From Rubellimicrobium arenae (GTDB lineage: Bacteria > Pseudomonadota > Alphaproteobacteria > Rhodobacterales > Rhodobacteraceae), in assembly GCF_017916275.1 (NCBI RefSeq), contig NZ_JAFMST010000001.1, positions 372,001-436,000 of the forward strand: DNA of 64,000 nt. The letters are read 5' to 3'. Below, piece after piece: positions 34,589-42,827 of the stretch. The notes under the pieces are model-generated. The model was given only the letters and a program-made list of their open reading frames with translations, was not told the DNA's origin and did not search any database. How positions within the stretch are numbered: the first letter of the stretch is position 1; each line of letters begins with the position of its first letter. The position numbers and the translations under genes are program-made.

Positions 34589-35728
34589 TCAGCCGAACAC
34601 CCGGTCCGCAACGGCGCGGAACCGCTCAGCGGTGGCGGCAACGTCGCCCAGCTTGTCCAGCCCGAAAAGCCCGACCCGGAAGCTGCGGTAGCTGTCCGGC
34701 TCATCGACCTGCAGGGGCACCCCGGCCGCGATCTGCATGCCCTGGGCGGCGAACCGTCGACCCGACTGCAGCTCGGGATCGTCGGTGAAGCAGACGACCA
34801 CGCTGGGCGCCTCCCAGCCGGGCGCCGCGACCGAGCGTTGCCCCCTGTCCGCCAGGATGCCCCGCACGGCGCGGCCCAGCTCCCACTGCGCCGCCTTGGC
34901 CCGGTCGAAGCCGAAGGCCCGGGTTTCGTTCATCGTATCGCGGAACTGGCGAAGCGAGTCGGTCGGCATCGTGGCGTGATAGGCATGGCCGCCTGCCTCG
35001 TAGGCGGCCATGATGGACGCCCATTTCCGGAGATCCATCGCGAAGCTGTTCGAGGTGGTTTCCTCCATCCGCATCCGCGCCCGTTCCGACATCATCACGA
35101 GGCCTGCCGCCGGCGTCGAGGACCAGCCTTTCTGGGGCGCGGAGATGAGCACGTCGACTCCGGTCCGCCGCATGTCGACCCAGACGCAGCCCGAGGCCAC
35201 GCAGTCGAGAACCATCAGGGCACCGACCTCGTGGGCCGCGTCGGCCAGCGTGCGGATGTAGTCGTCGGTCAGGATGATCCCCGCCGACGTCTCGACATGC
35301 GGGGCGAAGACCGCGTCGGGTCGGGCCGCGCGGATCGCGGCGACGGCGTCCTCGATGGGAGCCGGGGCAAAGGGGGCGGGCGCGGCATTACCCTGCGGCC
35401 GGGCCTTGAGCACGGTCGTCTTGGCCGCAAACCCTCCTGCTTCGAAGATCTGCGTCCAACGGTAGGAGAACCAGCCATTCCGGATGATGAGCGCATGGGC
35501 GCCACCGCCGAACTGCCTTGCCACCGCCTCCATCCCGAAGGTGCCCCCGCCCGGGACGATGGCCACGGCATCGGCGCCGTAGACCTCCTTCAACCCCGCC
35601 GAGATGTCGCGCATGACCCCTTGGAACAGCTTCGACATGTGGTTCAGCGACCGGTCGGTGAAGACCACCGAGAACTCCATGAGGCCATCGGGATCAACCG
35701 GGAAGTGGCGGGGAGTTCCGTCGTCCAT
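34589..35728 (-). CDS. Class V aminotransferase (alanine-glyoxylate type)
   Basis: A 379-residue PLP enzyme. GGGTFGMEAVARQF binds the phosphate, VLDCVASG holds the cofactor Asp, and the PLP lysine is in SAPQKGWSS. It resembles alanine-glyoxylate or serine-pyruvate aminotransferases and their relatives; the exact substrate is not decidable. I chose the ATG at 35728 (MDDGTPRHFP). It is preceded on the same strand by the MFS gene, about 120 bases away with a strong hairpin between them, so it probably has its own promoter. Confidence 0.87.
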   Translation of the reverse strand: MDDGTPRHFPVDPDGLMEFSVVFTDRSLNHMSKLFQGVMRDISAGLKEVYGADAVAIVPGGGTFGMEAVARQFGGGAHALIIRNGWFSYRWTQIFEAGGFAAKTTVLKARPQGNAAPAPFAPAPIEDAVAAIRAARPDAVFAPHVETSAGIILTDDYIRTLADAAHEVGALMVLDCVASGCVWVDMRRTGVDVLISAPQKGWSSTPAAGLVMMSERARMRMEETTSNSFAMDLRKWASIMAAYEAGGHAYHATMPTDSLRQFRDTMNETRAFGFDRAKAAQWELGRAVRGILADRGQRSVAAPGWEAPSVVVCFTDDPELQSGRRFAAQGMQIAAGVPLQVDEPDSYRSFRVGLFGLDKLGDVAATAERFRAVADRVFG

Positions 35729-35803
35729 CGCCTCGTCTCCTTCTTGCAGGCGATCGGAAGATAGCCCGGCCCACGTCCGTCGCCAGCGTGGGCCCAGGAC
35801 GCT

Positions 35804-35842
35804 GGCCCCAGGGGACACCCGGCGGGGTGCCCCCTGGGGGCC
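35804..35842 (-). terminator. Hairpin behind the MFS gene
   Basis: GGCCCCAGGGG pairs with CCCCTGGGGGCC, and inside it CACCC pairs with GGGTG around GGCG. It lies 6 bases past the MFS stop on the minus strand. There is no T-tract, so termination would be factor-assisted. Confidence 0.5.
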
Positions 35843-35848
35843 GGGTCC

Positions 35849-37201
35849 TCAGGCTTCGATGTCGATGCCCTGCGTTTCGCGCCCGATCAGCAGGGCCACG
35901 AGCGTGATGACCGCCATGGCCGACAGGTAGACGCCGACCCAGAACGGGCTTCCGGCCCCCGCGCGCCACAGGGCGACCGCGATGAACGGAGCCACCGCCG
36001 CGCCCAGGATGGACGACACGTTGTAGGCGATGCCGGACCCGGTGTAGCGGACCCGCGCCGGGAACAGTTCGGGCAGGAGCGCGCCCATCGGTCCGAAGGT
36101 CATGCCCATCAGGCTGAAGCCCAGGATCAGCCAGGCCATCACGCCCGCCGTGCCAGCGGACAGCAGCGGCACCCAGGCCAGTCCGAAGACCACGATGCCC
36201 AGGGTGACGGCGATCAGCGTCCGGCGGCGGCCCCACCGATCGGCCCAGGGCCCCGACAGCATCGTGAATACGCCGAAGAACACCACGCCGATGATCATCA
36301 TGAGCACGAAGGTTCTGTAATCGTAGCCCAGTCCGGGCACGTCCGCGGTCGGCGCCGCCCGCCCGTAGCTGAGCGAGAAGGTCGTCATCAGGTAGAAGAG
36401 GACATAGGTCGCCAGCATGTAGAAGGTGCCCAGGATCATCGCCTTCCAATGCGTCCGCACCGCCGAGGCGAGCGGCAGCTTCTGGATCTGGCCTGTCCGG
36501 ACGGTCCGTTCGAAGGCCGAGCTTTCGATCAGGTTGAGCCGCACCCAAAGCCCCACGACGACCATGACGGCCGAGAACAGGAACGGGATGCGCCAGCCCC
36601 ATTCGAGGAAGGCCTGCGACGGCTGGGACGGATCGCCCGAAGGCAGGGCCGCCGCGATGATCAGGAACAATCCGTTCGCGAGGATGAAGCCGACCGGAGC
36701 GCCGAGTTGCGGGAAGGTCCCATAGACGGCCCGCTGGCCGGGAGGAGCGTTCTCGGTCGCGACGAGCGCGGCGCCGCTCCATTCACCTCCCAGCGCGAAT
36801 CCTTGGGCCAGCCGCAGCAGCACGAGCAGCGCCGGCGCGAGCCAACCGGCCGTGGGGTAGGTGGGCAGGAGGCCGATGAGGAACGTCGCGATCCCCATGG
36901 TGAGCAGTGCGCCAACCAGGGTGATCTTGCGCCCGCGCCGGTCGCCCAGATGGCCGAAGAAGATCGCGCCAAGCGGGCGCGCGACCATGGCCGCTCCGAA
37001 TACCGCGAACGAGGCGAGGAGGGCGGTGGTTTCATTCCCGGCCGGGAAGAACAGGTGCGGAAACACCAGGACCGCTGCGGTCGCATAGACGTAGAAGTCG
37101 TAGAACTCGATGGTGGTGCCGATCAGGCTGGCCAGGATCACCCGCGACCGCGAGTTCGCGGGCGAGCCCTCGACGGGCCGGGCCGAAGCCAAGGTTGACA
37201 T
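35849..37201 (-). CDS. MFS transporter, metabolite:H+ symporter (MHS) type
   Basis: A 450-residue protein with 12 hydrophobic segments. Family marks are TTIEFYDFYVYATAAV, GHLGDRRGRKITL, GFALGGEWSGAALVATENAP, and ADRWGRRRTL in the second half, as in proline/betaine, alpha-ketoglutarate and shikimate transporters. The substrate is unknown, probably a small carboxylate or zwitterion. It diverges from a MarR regulator with a palindromic operator between them and is probably under its control. Confidence 0.92.
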   Translation of the reverse strand: MSTLASARPVEGSPANSRSRVILASLIGTTIEFYDFYVYATAAVLVFPHLFFPAGNETTALLASFAVFGAAMVARPLGAIFFGHLGDRRGRKITLVGALLTMGIATFLIGLLPTYPTAGWLAPALLVLLRLAQGFALGGEWSGAALVATENAPPGQRAVYGTFPQLGAPVGFILANGLFLIIAAALPSGDPSQPSQAFLEWGWRIPFLFSAVMVVVGLWVRLNLIESSAFERTVRTGQIQKLPLASAVRTHWKAMILGTFYMLATYVLFYLMTTFSLSYGRAAPTADVPGLGYDYRTFVLMMIIGVVFFGVFTMLSGPWADRWGRRRTLIAVTLGIVVFGLAWVPLLSAGTAGVMAWLILGFSLMGMTFGPMGALLPELFPARVRYTGSGIAYNVSSILGAAVAPFIAVALWRAGAGSPFWVGVYLSAMAVITLVALLIGRETQGIDIEA

Positions 37202-37298
37202 GGGACTACTCCTCGTAGGGCGGGTCAGGCCGCGCAACGGCCCGGACCACGGCCGGGCGGGCGCTCTGCGGAAATATTGTTGCGTTAACAGCATAAAA

Positions 37299-37316
37299 TT
37301 TGTATTGCAATGCAAA
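37299..37316. promoter_or_regulatory. MarR-type operator (18-bp palindrome)
   Basis: TTTGTATTGCAATGCAAA is palindromic at all but one base pair (TTTG-x-ATTGCAAT-x-CAAA). It lies 24 bases before the MarR start at 37340 and 98 bases from the MFS start, where an autorepressor of a divergent pair would bind. Confidence 0.7.
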
Positions 37317-37339
37317 GTATATCGGATGGAGGAGCCTGG

Positions 37340-37798
37340 ATGCGCGATGTCCCCGCCCGGGAACGGTTCGGCTTCCAGTTCTCGGTTCTGGCTCGGCAGT
37401 GGCGCCGGACGGTCGAACGGCAGCTCGCCCAGGTGGGGCTGAGCGATGCGAGCTGGAGGCCGCTGATCCATCTGGCGGAATCGGGCGACGGCATCACGCA
37501 AAAGGATCTTGCGATCCGCGTGGGCGTGGACGACTCGAGCCTCGTCCGTCTTCTCGACATCCTTGAGCGCAAGGGCCTTCTCGTGCGTCAGGTCGGTCAG
37601 GGCGACCGCCGCGTCCGGCTCATCCTGCTGACCGAGGCGGGGCGGGAGGAAGTGGCCCGCATCCGCCGGCTGCTGGCCGTCGCCGAAGCGGAGCTGCTGT
37701 CCGGCCTGTCGGATCAGGAGATCGAGTCGATGCTTGGCGGCTTCGACAGGATCAGGCAGCGGCTTCGGGACCTTGAGGCCGCGCAGGATGGCACCTGA
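37340..37798 (+). CDS. MarR-family transcriptional regulator
   Basis: A 152-residue winged-helix regulator with GITQKDLAIRVGVDDSSLVRLLDILERKGL as HTH and GDRRVRLILLTEAG as wing. GGAGG lies 7 bases before the ATG at 37340. It diverges from the MHS-type transporter and probably represses both itself and the transporter until a ligand releases it. Confidence 0.92.
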   Translation: MRDVPARERFGFQFSVLARQWRRTVERQLAQVGLSDASWRPLIHLAESGDGITQKDLAIRVGVDDSSLVRLLDILERKGLLVRQVGQGDRRVRLILLTEAGREEVARIRRLLAVAEAELLSGLSDQEIESMLGGFDRIRQRLRDLEAAQDGT

Positions 37799-37986
37799 CC
37801 TCCCGTGGGCCCGCTCCGAAGATCCTGATCCCCGCTGGAGCCTCCAAGCCGGGAAGGTGCCCATCGCGATACGGACCCGCAGGACCTCCCACTCGACCGG
37901 CCGCACCGCAAAAACCCTTGATCTGCACGATGTTCGAGGCAGATATTGATCCAGGGCCCGCGCCCCGGGCCACGAGGGGGACCGTC

Positions 37987-38388
37987 ATGGCCACGCTCAA
38001 GGAGTTCGAGGAAGCGCTTCGCGCGCAGGGAATGCGCCAGGCTCTGGCGATCCTGGAAAAACTGCGCGAACGGGACCGCAAGACGCGGCAGGTCGCCCGG
38101 GCACGCCGTGTCGTGGGACGCAAGATGACCCCCGACCTCGCTCGACGCATCCTCGAGTTGCATGAAAGCACCAAGATGACGCAACAGGAGATCGCCTTCG
38201 AGTTGGGCGTGAACCAGGGCCGGGTCAACGAGGTGATCAAGCGCGGCAAATGGCTCGACGACGACCCGTCCGCGCCCGAAGCCGTCGCCCGCGACCGGGC
38301 GATGGCCCGGATCCGGCAGGAGCGGCCTAAGGCCAAGGCCCCTGCCAAGCCGCGTCGCAAATCGGCTCCGCAGCTGTCGCTGTTCTGA
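37987..38388 (+). CDS. Small HTH protein ending in a sliding-clamp-binding-type motif
   Basis: A 133-residue basic protein. Residues about 1-45 are charged helices, then TPDLARRILELHESTKMTQQEIAFELGV and NQGRVNEVIKRGKW form a sigma-like or resolvase-like HTH. A Lys/Pro/Ala tail ends exactly in QLSLF, which matches the canonical DnaN clamp-binding pentapeptide QL[S/D]LF. Clamp binding is inference from that motif. I chose the ATG at 37987 (MATLKEF); an upstream in-frame ATG at 37918 lacks a ribosome-binding site. Confidence 0.82.
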   Translation: MATLKEFEEALRAQGMRQALAILEKLRERDRKTRQVARARRVVGRKMTPDLARRILELHESTKMTQQEIAFELGVNQGRVNEVIKRGKWLDDDPSAPEAVARDRAMARIRQERPKAKAPAKPRRKSAPQLSLF

Positions 38389-38420
38389 CGTCCTGTCGCC
38401 AGGGCAACAGGTTCTCGGCG

Positions 38421-39638
38421 TCAGGCCGCCTGGACCGCCTTGGCGTCCTGGGGCACGGCAAACGACCGGAACGTGGCCGCGATCAGGACGGCGGCGAGCC
38501 CGAGCCCGAAGCTCGCGATGTAGAGCGTCCCATAACCTCCGGTCGTGTCAAAGATCCAGCCGCCCAGAACCGGCCCGGTGGCCATCCCCAGGCTGCCCGC
38601 CATGCTGGTGCCGCCGATGATCGTTCCCATCATCTTCATGGGGAAGTTCTCGCGGACCAGCACGGCGTAGAGCGGCATGATTCCGGCGTAGATGAAGCCG
38701 AACGCCGCGGCCACCACGTAGAACTGCAGGAGATCGCGGGCGAAGTAGTAGCTCAGCGCACCGACGGCCTGGGCCAGGAGACCGCCCACCAGCACGCGCT
38801 TGGCCCCCAGCCGGTCTCCCAGGATGCCGAAGCCGATCCGTCCGCCCATGCCGGCGATCCCTTCGACCGAGTAGATCGACACGGCGGCCAGCGCCGAGAT
38901 CCCGCAGATCTCCGCATAGCTGACCGTATGGAAGATCGGCCCCGAATGGGTCGCGCAGCAGAAGAAGTTGGTGAGGACCAGCACGATGAAGGGCAGGGAG
39001 GTCACCGCCTGCCGGACGCTCATGCCCGCATCGGGCGCGTCCGGGGTGCTCGACGCGCCGTCCTGAACTTCCGGGGGGCGACGCAGCAGCAGCGCGGCTG
39101 GTATGGTCACGACGGCGACCAGCACCGCCATGATGGACAGCACCGTGCGCCAGTCATGGGCCGCCACCAGCCGCGCAGCCAGGGGCGACATGGTGACCGG
39201 CGCGAGCCCCATCCCCGCCGAGACGAGCGAGACCGCCAGCCCACGCTGGGTCGTGAACCATCCCGTCACCGTGGCCATCATCGGGGCGAAGAACGCCGCC
39301 ACCGCTCCGCCCACCATGACACCGAAGGTCAGCTGAAAGGCTAGCAGCGACGGTGCCTGGCCCGCGAGCCAAAGGCTGAGCGAGAACAGGCCTGCCCCCG
39401 CCAGCACCACGGGCCGCGCGCCGAACCGGTCCGACAGGGCGCCCCAGATCATCGAGGTCACGGCCATGGCGAGGAAGCCGATCGTCATTGCCGCCGAGAT
39501 GCCGGTGCGCGACCAGTCGGTCGCCTCGGTCATCGGGGTCAGGAGCACCGGCAGCGAAAACATCGCCCCCATGGCCACGCAACCCATCAGGCCGCCTGCG
39601 GCCACCACCACCCAACGATAGGACGAGTCTGCCATCAT
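38421..39638 (-). CDS. MFS transporter (monocarboxylate/OFA-like)
   Basis: A 405-residue, 12-segment MFS protein. The N-terminal RWVVVAAGGLMGCVAMGAMFSLPVLL and the WSRTGISAAMTIGFL segment resemble monocarboxylate and oxalate/formate porters; SDRFGARPVVLAG is the loop 2-3 signature. Substrate unknown. The ATG at 39638 is followed by a second Met. It diverges from a MarR gene with a perfect palindrome between them. Confidence 0.9.
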   Translation of the reverse strand: MMADSSYRWVVVAAGGLMGCVAMGAMFSLPVLLTPMTEATDWSRTGISAAMTIGFLAMAVTSMIWGALSDRFGARPVVLAGAGLFSLSLWLAGQAPSLLAFQLTFGVMVGGAVAAFFAPMMATVTGWFTTQRGLAVSLVSAGMGLAPVTMSPLAARLVAAHDWRTVLSIMAVLVAVVTIPAALLLRRPPEVQDGASSTPDAPDAGMSVRQAVTSLPFIVLVLTNFFCCATHSGPIFHTVSYAEICGISALAAVSIYSVEGIAGMGGRIGFGILGDRLGAKRVLVGGLLAQAVGALSYYFARDLLQFYVVAAAFGFIYAGIMPLYAVLVRENFPMKMMGTIIGGTSMAGSLGMATGPVLGGWIFDTTGGYGTLYIASFGLGLAAVLIAATFRSFAVPQDAKAVQAA

Positions 39639-39702
39639 GCCTCCCCCGCGGCCGCGCGGTGCGGGTGACCCAGCCCGGCGGACCTTGTGCTGTTCTTGAT
39701 AT

Positions 39703-39714
39703 GTTGATATCAAC
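39703..39714. promoter_or_regulatory. Perfect palindrome operator GTTGATATCAAC
   Basis: A 12-bp perfect palindrome ending 5 bases before the MarR ATG at 39720 and 65 bases from the MFS start. Its position means the regulator would block its own translation start region. No ribosome-binding site fits before that ATG, so the mRNA may be leaderless. Confidence 0.65.
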
Positions 39715-39719
39715 CTAAC

Positions 39720-40163
39720 ATGTCCGACCCGATGCTGTCCATCGCCACGGTCCAGGAGATCCGCGACCAGTGCCTGTGTCTGGCGGCGCAGAGGGCCGCC
39801 CGTCGGCTGGCGCGGCGGTTCGACCGCGTGTTTGCGCCCCTCGGCCTGACCAACGGCCAGTTCTCGATGCTGGTCGCCCTAAGCGGCACATGGCATCCGC
39901 GGCTGAGCGAGCTGGCCGCCTTCCTCGGCATGGATTCGACAACAGTCACGGCTGCGATGAAGACCCTTGAGCGGCGCGGCCTTGTGGAGCTGCAGCCGGA
40001 CCCGGACGACGCACGGGCGCGACGTCCCAGGCTCACGGGTTCTGGGCGCGACCTCGTGGGCAGGGCCGTGCCACTCTGGCGCGAGGAACATGCGAGGGTT
40101 CAGGCCGACCTCCGCGGGGCGGAGGCTGCGGCTCTGGCCAGGACCCTGGCTGATCTGGGCTGA
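39720..40163 (+). CDS. MarR-family transcriptional regulator
   Basis: A 147-residue regulator with a winged HTH (RLSELAAFLGMDSTTVTAAMKTLERRGL, DPDDARARRPRLTGSG wing). An N-terminal Cys pair (DQCLCLAAQRAARR) is conserved in some MarR proteins and might sense oxidants or metals. It is divergent from the MFS gene at 38421-39638, the probable target. The ATG at 39720 directly follows a palindrome. Confidence 0.9.
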   Translation: MSDPMLSIATVQEIRDQCLCLAAQRAARRLARRFDRVFAPLGLTNGQFSMLVALSGTWHPRLSELAAFLGMDSTTVTAAMKTLERRGLVELQPDPDDARARRPRLTGSGRDLVGRAVPLWREEHARVQADLRGAEAAALARTLADLG

Positions 40164-40196
40164 GTCCGCTCCCGAAGGCAGCAGGAACATCCCGCG

Positions 40197-41372
40197 TCAG
40201 GCGATGTCGCCGTCCGTCGTCTTGGCCGCCGTCGACGTCCGCAGGCTTGGCGCAAGCGCGGCCATGACAAGGGACAGGATGGCAAGAACGAGAAAGGCTC
40301 CGCGAAGGGAGGTGCCCTCGGCAATGAACCCGATCAGGGGCGGACCGATCAGCATCCCGCCGTAGTTCAGCGTCGCCACGCTCGCGATGGCCTGCCCCGG
40401 CGGCATGTCGGGGTCCGCTGCCGCGCGGGAGAACGTCAGTGGCGCCACGACGGCATAGCCGATGCCCAGCAGGGTGAAGCCGAGCAGGGCCACGGCGAAC
40501 TGCTGGGCTAGCAGGACCGTGGCGACCCCGGTGGCCGCCAGAAGGCCGCTCAGGCGCGCGCTGGCCACCGAGCCCAGACGCCCGATGACCCGATCCCCCG
40601 CGAGCCGCATGACGACCATCGCCGCCGAGAAGGCAGCATAGCCAAGGGCGGCCTGCGCTTCGGTCATCGCCATGACCGAGGACAGGAACACGGCGCTCCA
40701 GTCCGCCACGGCGCCCTCACCGACCGAGGCGCAGAAGGCGAGCAGCCCGACCAGGACCAGGGAGCCCTTCGGCAGCGCGAAGGCCTCCCCGCCCGACGCA
40801 GAGCGCCGCGAGGTCCAGCGGATGGCGCCCATGACCTGCGCCAGGAGGCCAATCGCGCCGCCCGCCAGCAGGAAATGCGCCGGGACGCTCAGGCCCGTTC
40901 GGACGGCCAGGTAGCCGGACGCCGCCCCGAGCCCCGCCCCCAGGCTGAACATCGCGTGGAACGACGACATCATCGGGCGGCCGTGATGCTGCTCCACTTC
41001 GGCGCCCCAGGCGTTCATCGCCACATCGAGCGAGCCCAGGCCCGCGCCGAACAGCGCCAGGCAAAGGCCCAGCATCCAGACCTCGGGGACGAAGGCGAGC
41101 GTCCAGAAGGCCAGCACATACAGCGCGCCGACCCGCCGGCAGAGGCCGCCGGCGCCCAGGCGGTCCGACAGCTTCCCGGCGAGGGGGAACGACACGATGG
41201 CCCCCAGCGCGACGCAAAGCAGCAGGAGCCCGAGCTTGGTCTCGGACAGCTGGAATCGGTCCACGAAGGCCGGGATGCGCGAGGCCCAGACCCCGAACAG
41301 GCCCCCAGCCAGCAGGAACATCGCGCCGACGGCCAGGCGGGGAGAGCGCAGTTGCAACGGGTTCACCTTCAT
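40197..41372 (-). CDS. MFS transporter (YbjJ/FucP-like)
   Basis: A 391-residue, 12-segment MFS protein. FLLAGGLFGVWASRIPAFVD, LAGKLSDRLGAGGLCRR and MNAWGAEVEQHHGRPMMSSFHAMFSLGAGLGAASG are typical of the YbjJ-like group, whose substrates are poorly known. It stands as a single gene convergent with the MarR gene; its stop lies 33 bases from that gene's stop. Confidence 0.9.
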   Translation of the reverse strand: MKVNPLQLRSPRLAVGAMFLLAGGLFGVWASRIPAFVDRFQLSETKLGLLLLCVALGAIVSFPLAGKLSDRLGAGGLCRRVGALYVLAFWTLAFVPEVWMLGLCLALFGAGLGSLDVAMNAWGAEVEQHHGRPMMSSFHAMFSLGAGLGAASGYLAVRTGLSVPAHFLLAGGAIGLLAQVMGAIRWTSRRSASGGEAFALPKGSLVLVGLLAFCASVGEGAVADWSAVFLSSVMAMTEAQAALGYAAFSAAMVVMRLAGDRVIGRLGSVASARLSGLLAATGVATVLLAQQFAVALLGFTLLGIGYAVVAPLTFSRAAADPDMPPGQAIASVATLNYGGMLIGPPLIGFIAEGTSLRGAFLVLAILSLVMAALAPSLRTSTAAKTTDGDIA

Positions 41373-41434
41373 GCTTCGGGCCTAGCTGGCGGGGACAGGC
41401 AACATCCCTGCTTTCCCGGCCGTTCGGACCGGTG

Positions 41435-41455
41435 GCGGCGGGCCAGGCCCGCCGC
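41435..41455 (-). terminator. GC-rich hairpin behind the catabolic operon
   Basis: GCGGCGGGCC and GGCCCGCCGC are perfect complements around a single base, about 10 bases past the M24 gene stop on the minus strand. No T-tract follows, so it is a hairpin rather than a proven terminator. Confidence 0.45.
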
Positions 41456-41465
41456 GGCCCGGGAC

Positions 41466-42827
41466 CTAGTCGTTGACGAAGAGCATCTCGCTCGCAAGCC
41501 AGAACGGCGGCAGAGCCAGCTGGATGTTCGACAGCGGCAGGAGGCTCTCCCTGAGCGTCACGCCCAGGCTGTCGCGCAGGAAGGCGCGCCGCGCCTCGAT
41601 CCGGGCCCAGACCTCGGGGTGACGGGCGGCAAGGTCGGCCCGCAGATCGACATCGGCGATCGCCACCGCATCCTCGCAGTTCAGGGCGGCCCCGTCCGGC
41701 ATCGGCGTCGGGATCACGTCCACCTGGAACACCATGCCCGACCGGAGCACGTCCGTGGAGCCGGGCCGCACCGGGGAGTGGCTCCATTCGTCGTAGCTGA
41801 CAAGATGGCCGGGGTTCAGCGCGGGCGTCAGGCCGCCCTCGGCCAGCTTGGCGATCACCGCGTCGTGCAGAGCCCCCCCGGTCACGCCGATATCGGCGGT
41901 GTCGTACCAGCGCACCAGCCCGTCGAAATAGGCGGCGGCGATTCCGGCGAAGGTGTCGTTCCGGTCGTCGAGCAGCCCGGCGCGGGAGGACAGGCCCCCC
42001 CAGTATCCCACCGCCGTCGTGACCCCGTCCCCCTTGGACAGGATCCGCCCGCCCGGGCTGTTGAGCCCGTGGATCCGGGTGTGGCGGTCCCCCGAGGCGA
42101 ACATGACATGCGCGCTGAGAGGCTCGCCCGCATAGGACAGGTTCGCGGCGGCTTCGATCTCGCGCTGGCCGGGGCGCGTCCGGGTCAGGACGTTCCAGAC
42201 CGAGGCGGAGGATCGGGCCGACGCCCATTCGAAGGCGGCGATCTGGTCGGCGTCCACGATGGACCTCAGCCCGTCGCGCGGGTTCATGAGGAGGGCGGTC
42301 GCGTCCGACAGCCCTTCGCTGCCACCGATCACGCGGGACAGGATCACGATCATGGAATGCGGCACCAGGAAGCCCGGCCGCTCGTCGTCCCATTCCTCGG
42401 GGCCTAGATACTTCCACCCCACGACCCCGACCGTGTCGCCGCGTGTCAGGCCCGCGTCCCGCAGGACCGCCTCAAGGCTCGGCTTGCGGGTCCGGTCCTG
42501 GGCCATCAAACTCATGGACTGGCAGAGCAGGGTGCGCAGGTTCGGCAGCGGCGAGATGGCGGTGAAGCTCTCGGATTCGTTGCCGGTGATGACGATGCGC
42601 TGCCCGCCGGGGCCGAGAAGCAGCGCGGCTTCCTCGAAGCGAGGGTCGAACCCGCTGAGGAACAGGATGTTCGCGTTGTGCTCCCGGTCCGCATAGACGA
42701 AGACCCAGGTCGTGCCTGCCTGGGCATAGAGCGCGTCGCACCGCGCGGCCAGCGTCGCGGCGGGGATGGCCGGACGAGCCAGCGGCACGCCGAAATCGGG
42801 GATGGTGACGGGCTGAAGCTTGGTCAT
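41466..42827 (-). CDS. M24-family (creatinase/aminopeptidase P-like) protein with altered metal site
   Basis: A 453-residue pita-bread-fold protein with a creatinase-type N-terminal domain (WVFVYADREHNANILFLSGF) and a C-terminal M24 domain. Metal-dependent members use Asp, Asp, His, Glu and Glu. Here the two-Asp segment reads GVTTAVGYWGGLSSRAG without either Asp, the His is kept in NPGHLVSYDEW, the first Glu is replaced near FQVDVIP, and the last is kept in NCEDAV. It may cleave a C-N bond without metal, as creatinase does, or have another role. Its start overlaps the oxidoreductase stop as ATGA. Confidence 0.82.
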   Translation of the reverse strand: MTKLQPVTIPDFGVPLARPAIPAATLAARCDALYAQAGTTWVFVYADREHNANILFLSGFDPRFEEAALLLGPGGQRIVITGNESESFTAISPLPNLRTLLCQSMSLMAQDRTRKPSLEAVLRDAGLTRGDTVGVVGWKYLGPEEWDDERPGFLVPHSMIVILSRVIGGSEGLSDATALLMNPRDGLRSIVDADQIAAFEWASARSSASVWNVLTRTRPGQREIEAAANLSYAGEPLSAHVMFASGDRHTRIHGLNSPGGRILSKGDGVTTAVGYWGGLSSRAGLLDDRNDTFAGIAAAYFDGLVRWYDTADIGVTGGALHDAVIAKLAEGGLTPALNPGHLVSYDEWSHSPVRPGSTDVLRSGMVFQVDVIPTPMPDGAALNCEDAVAIADVDLRADLAARHPEVWARIEARRAFLRDSLGVTLRESLLPLSNIQLALPPFWLASEMLFVND

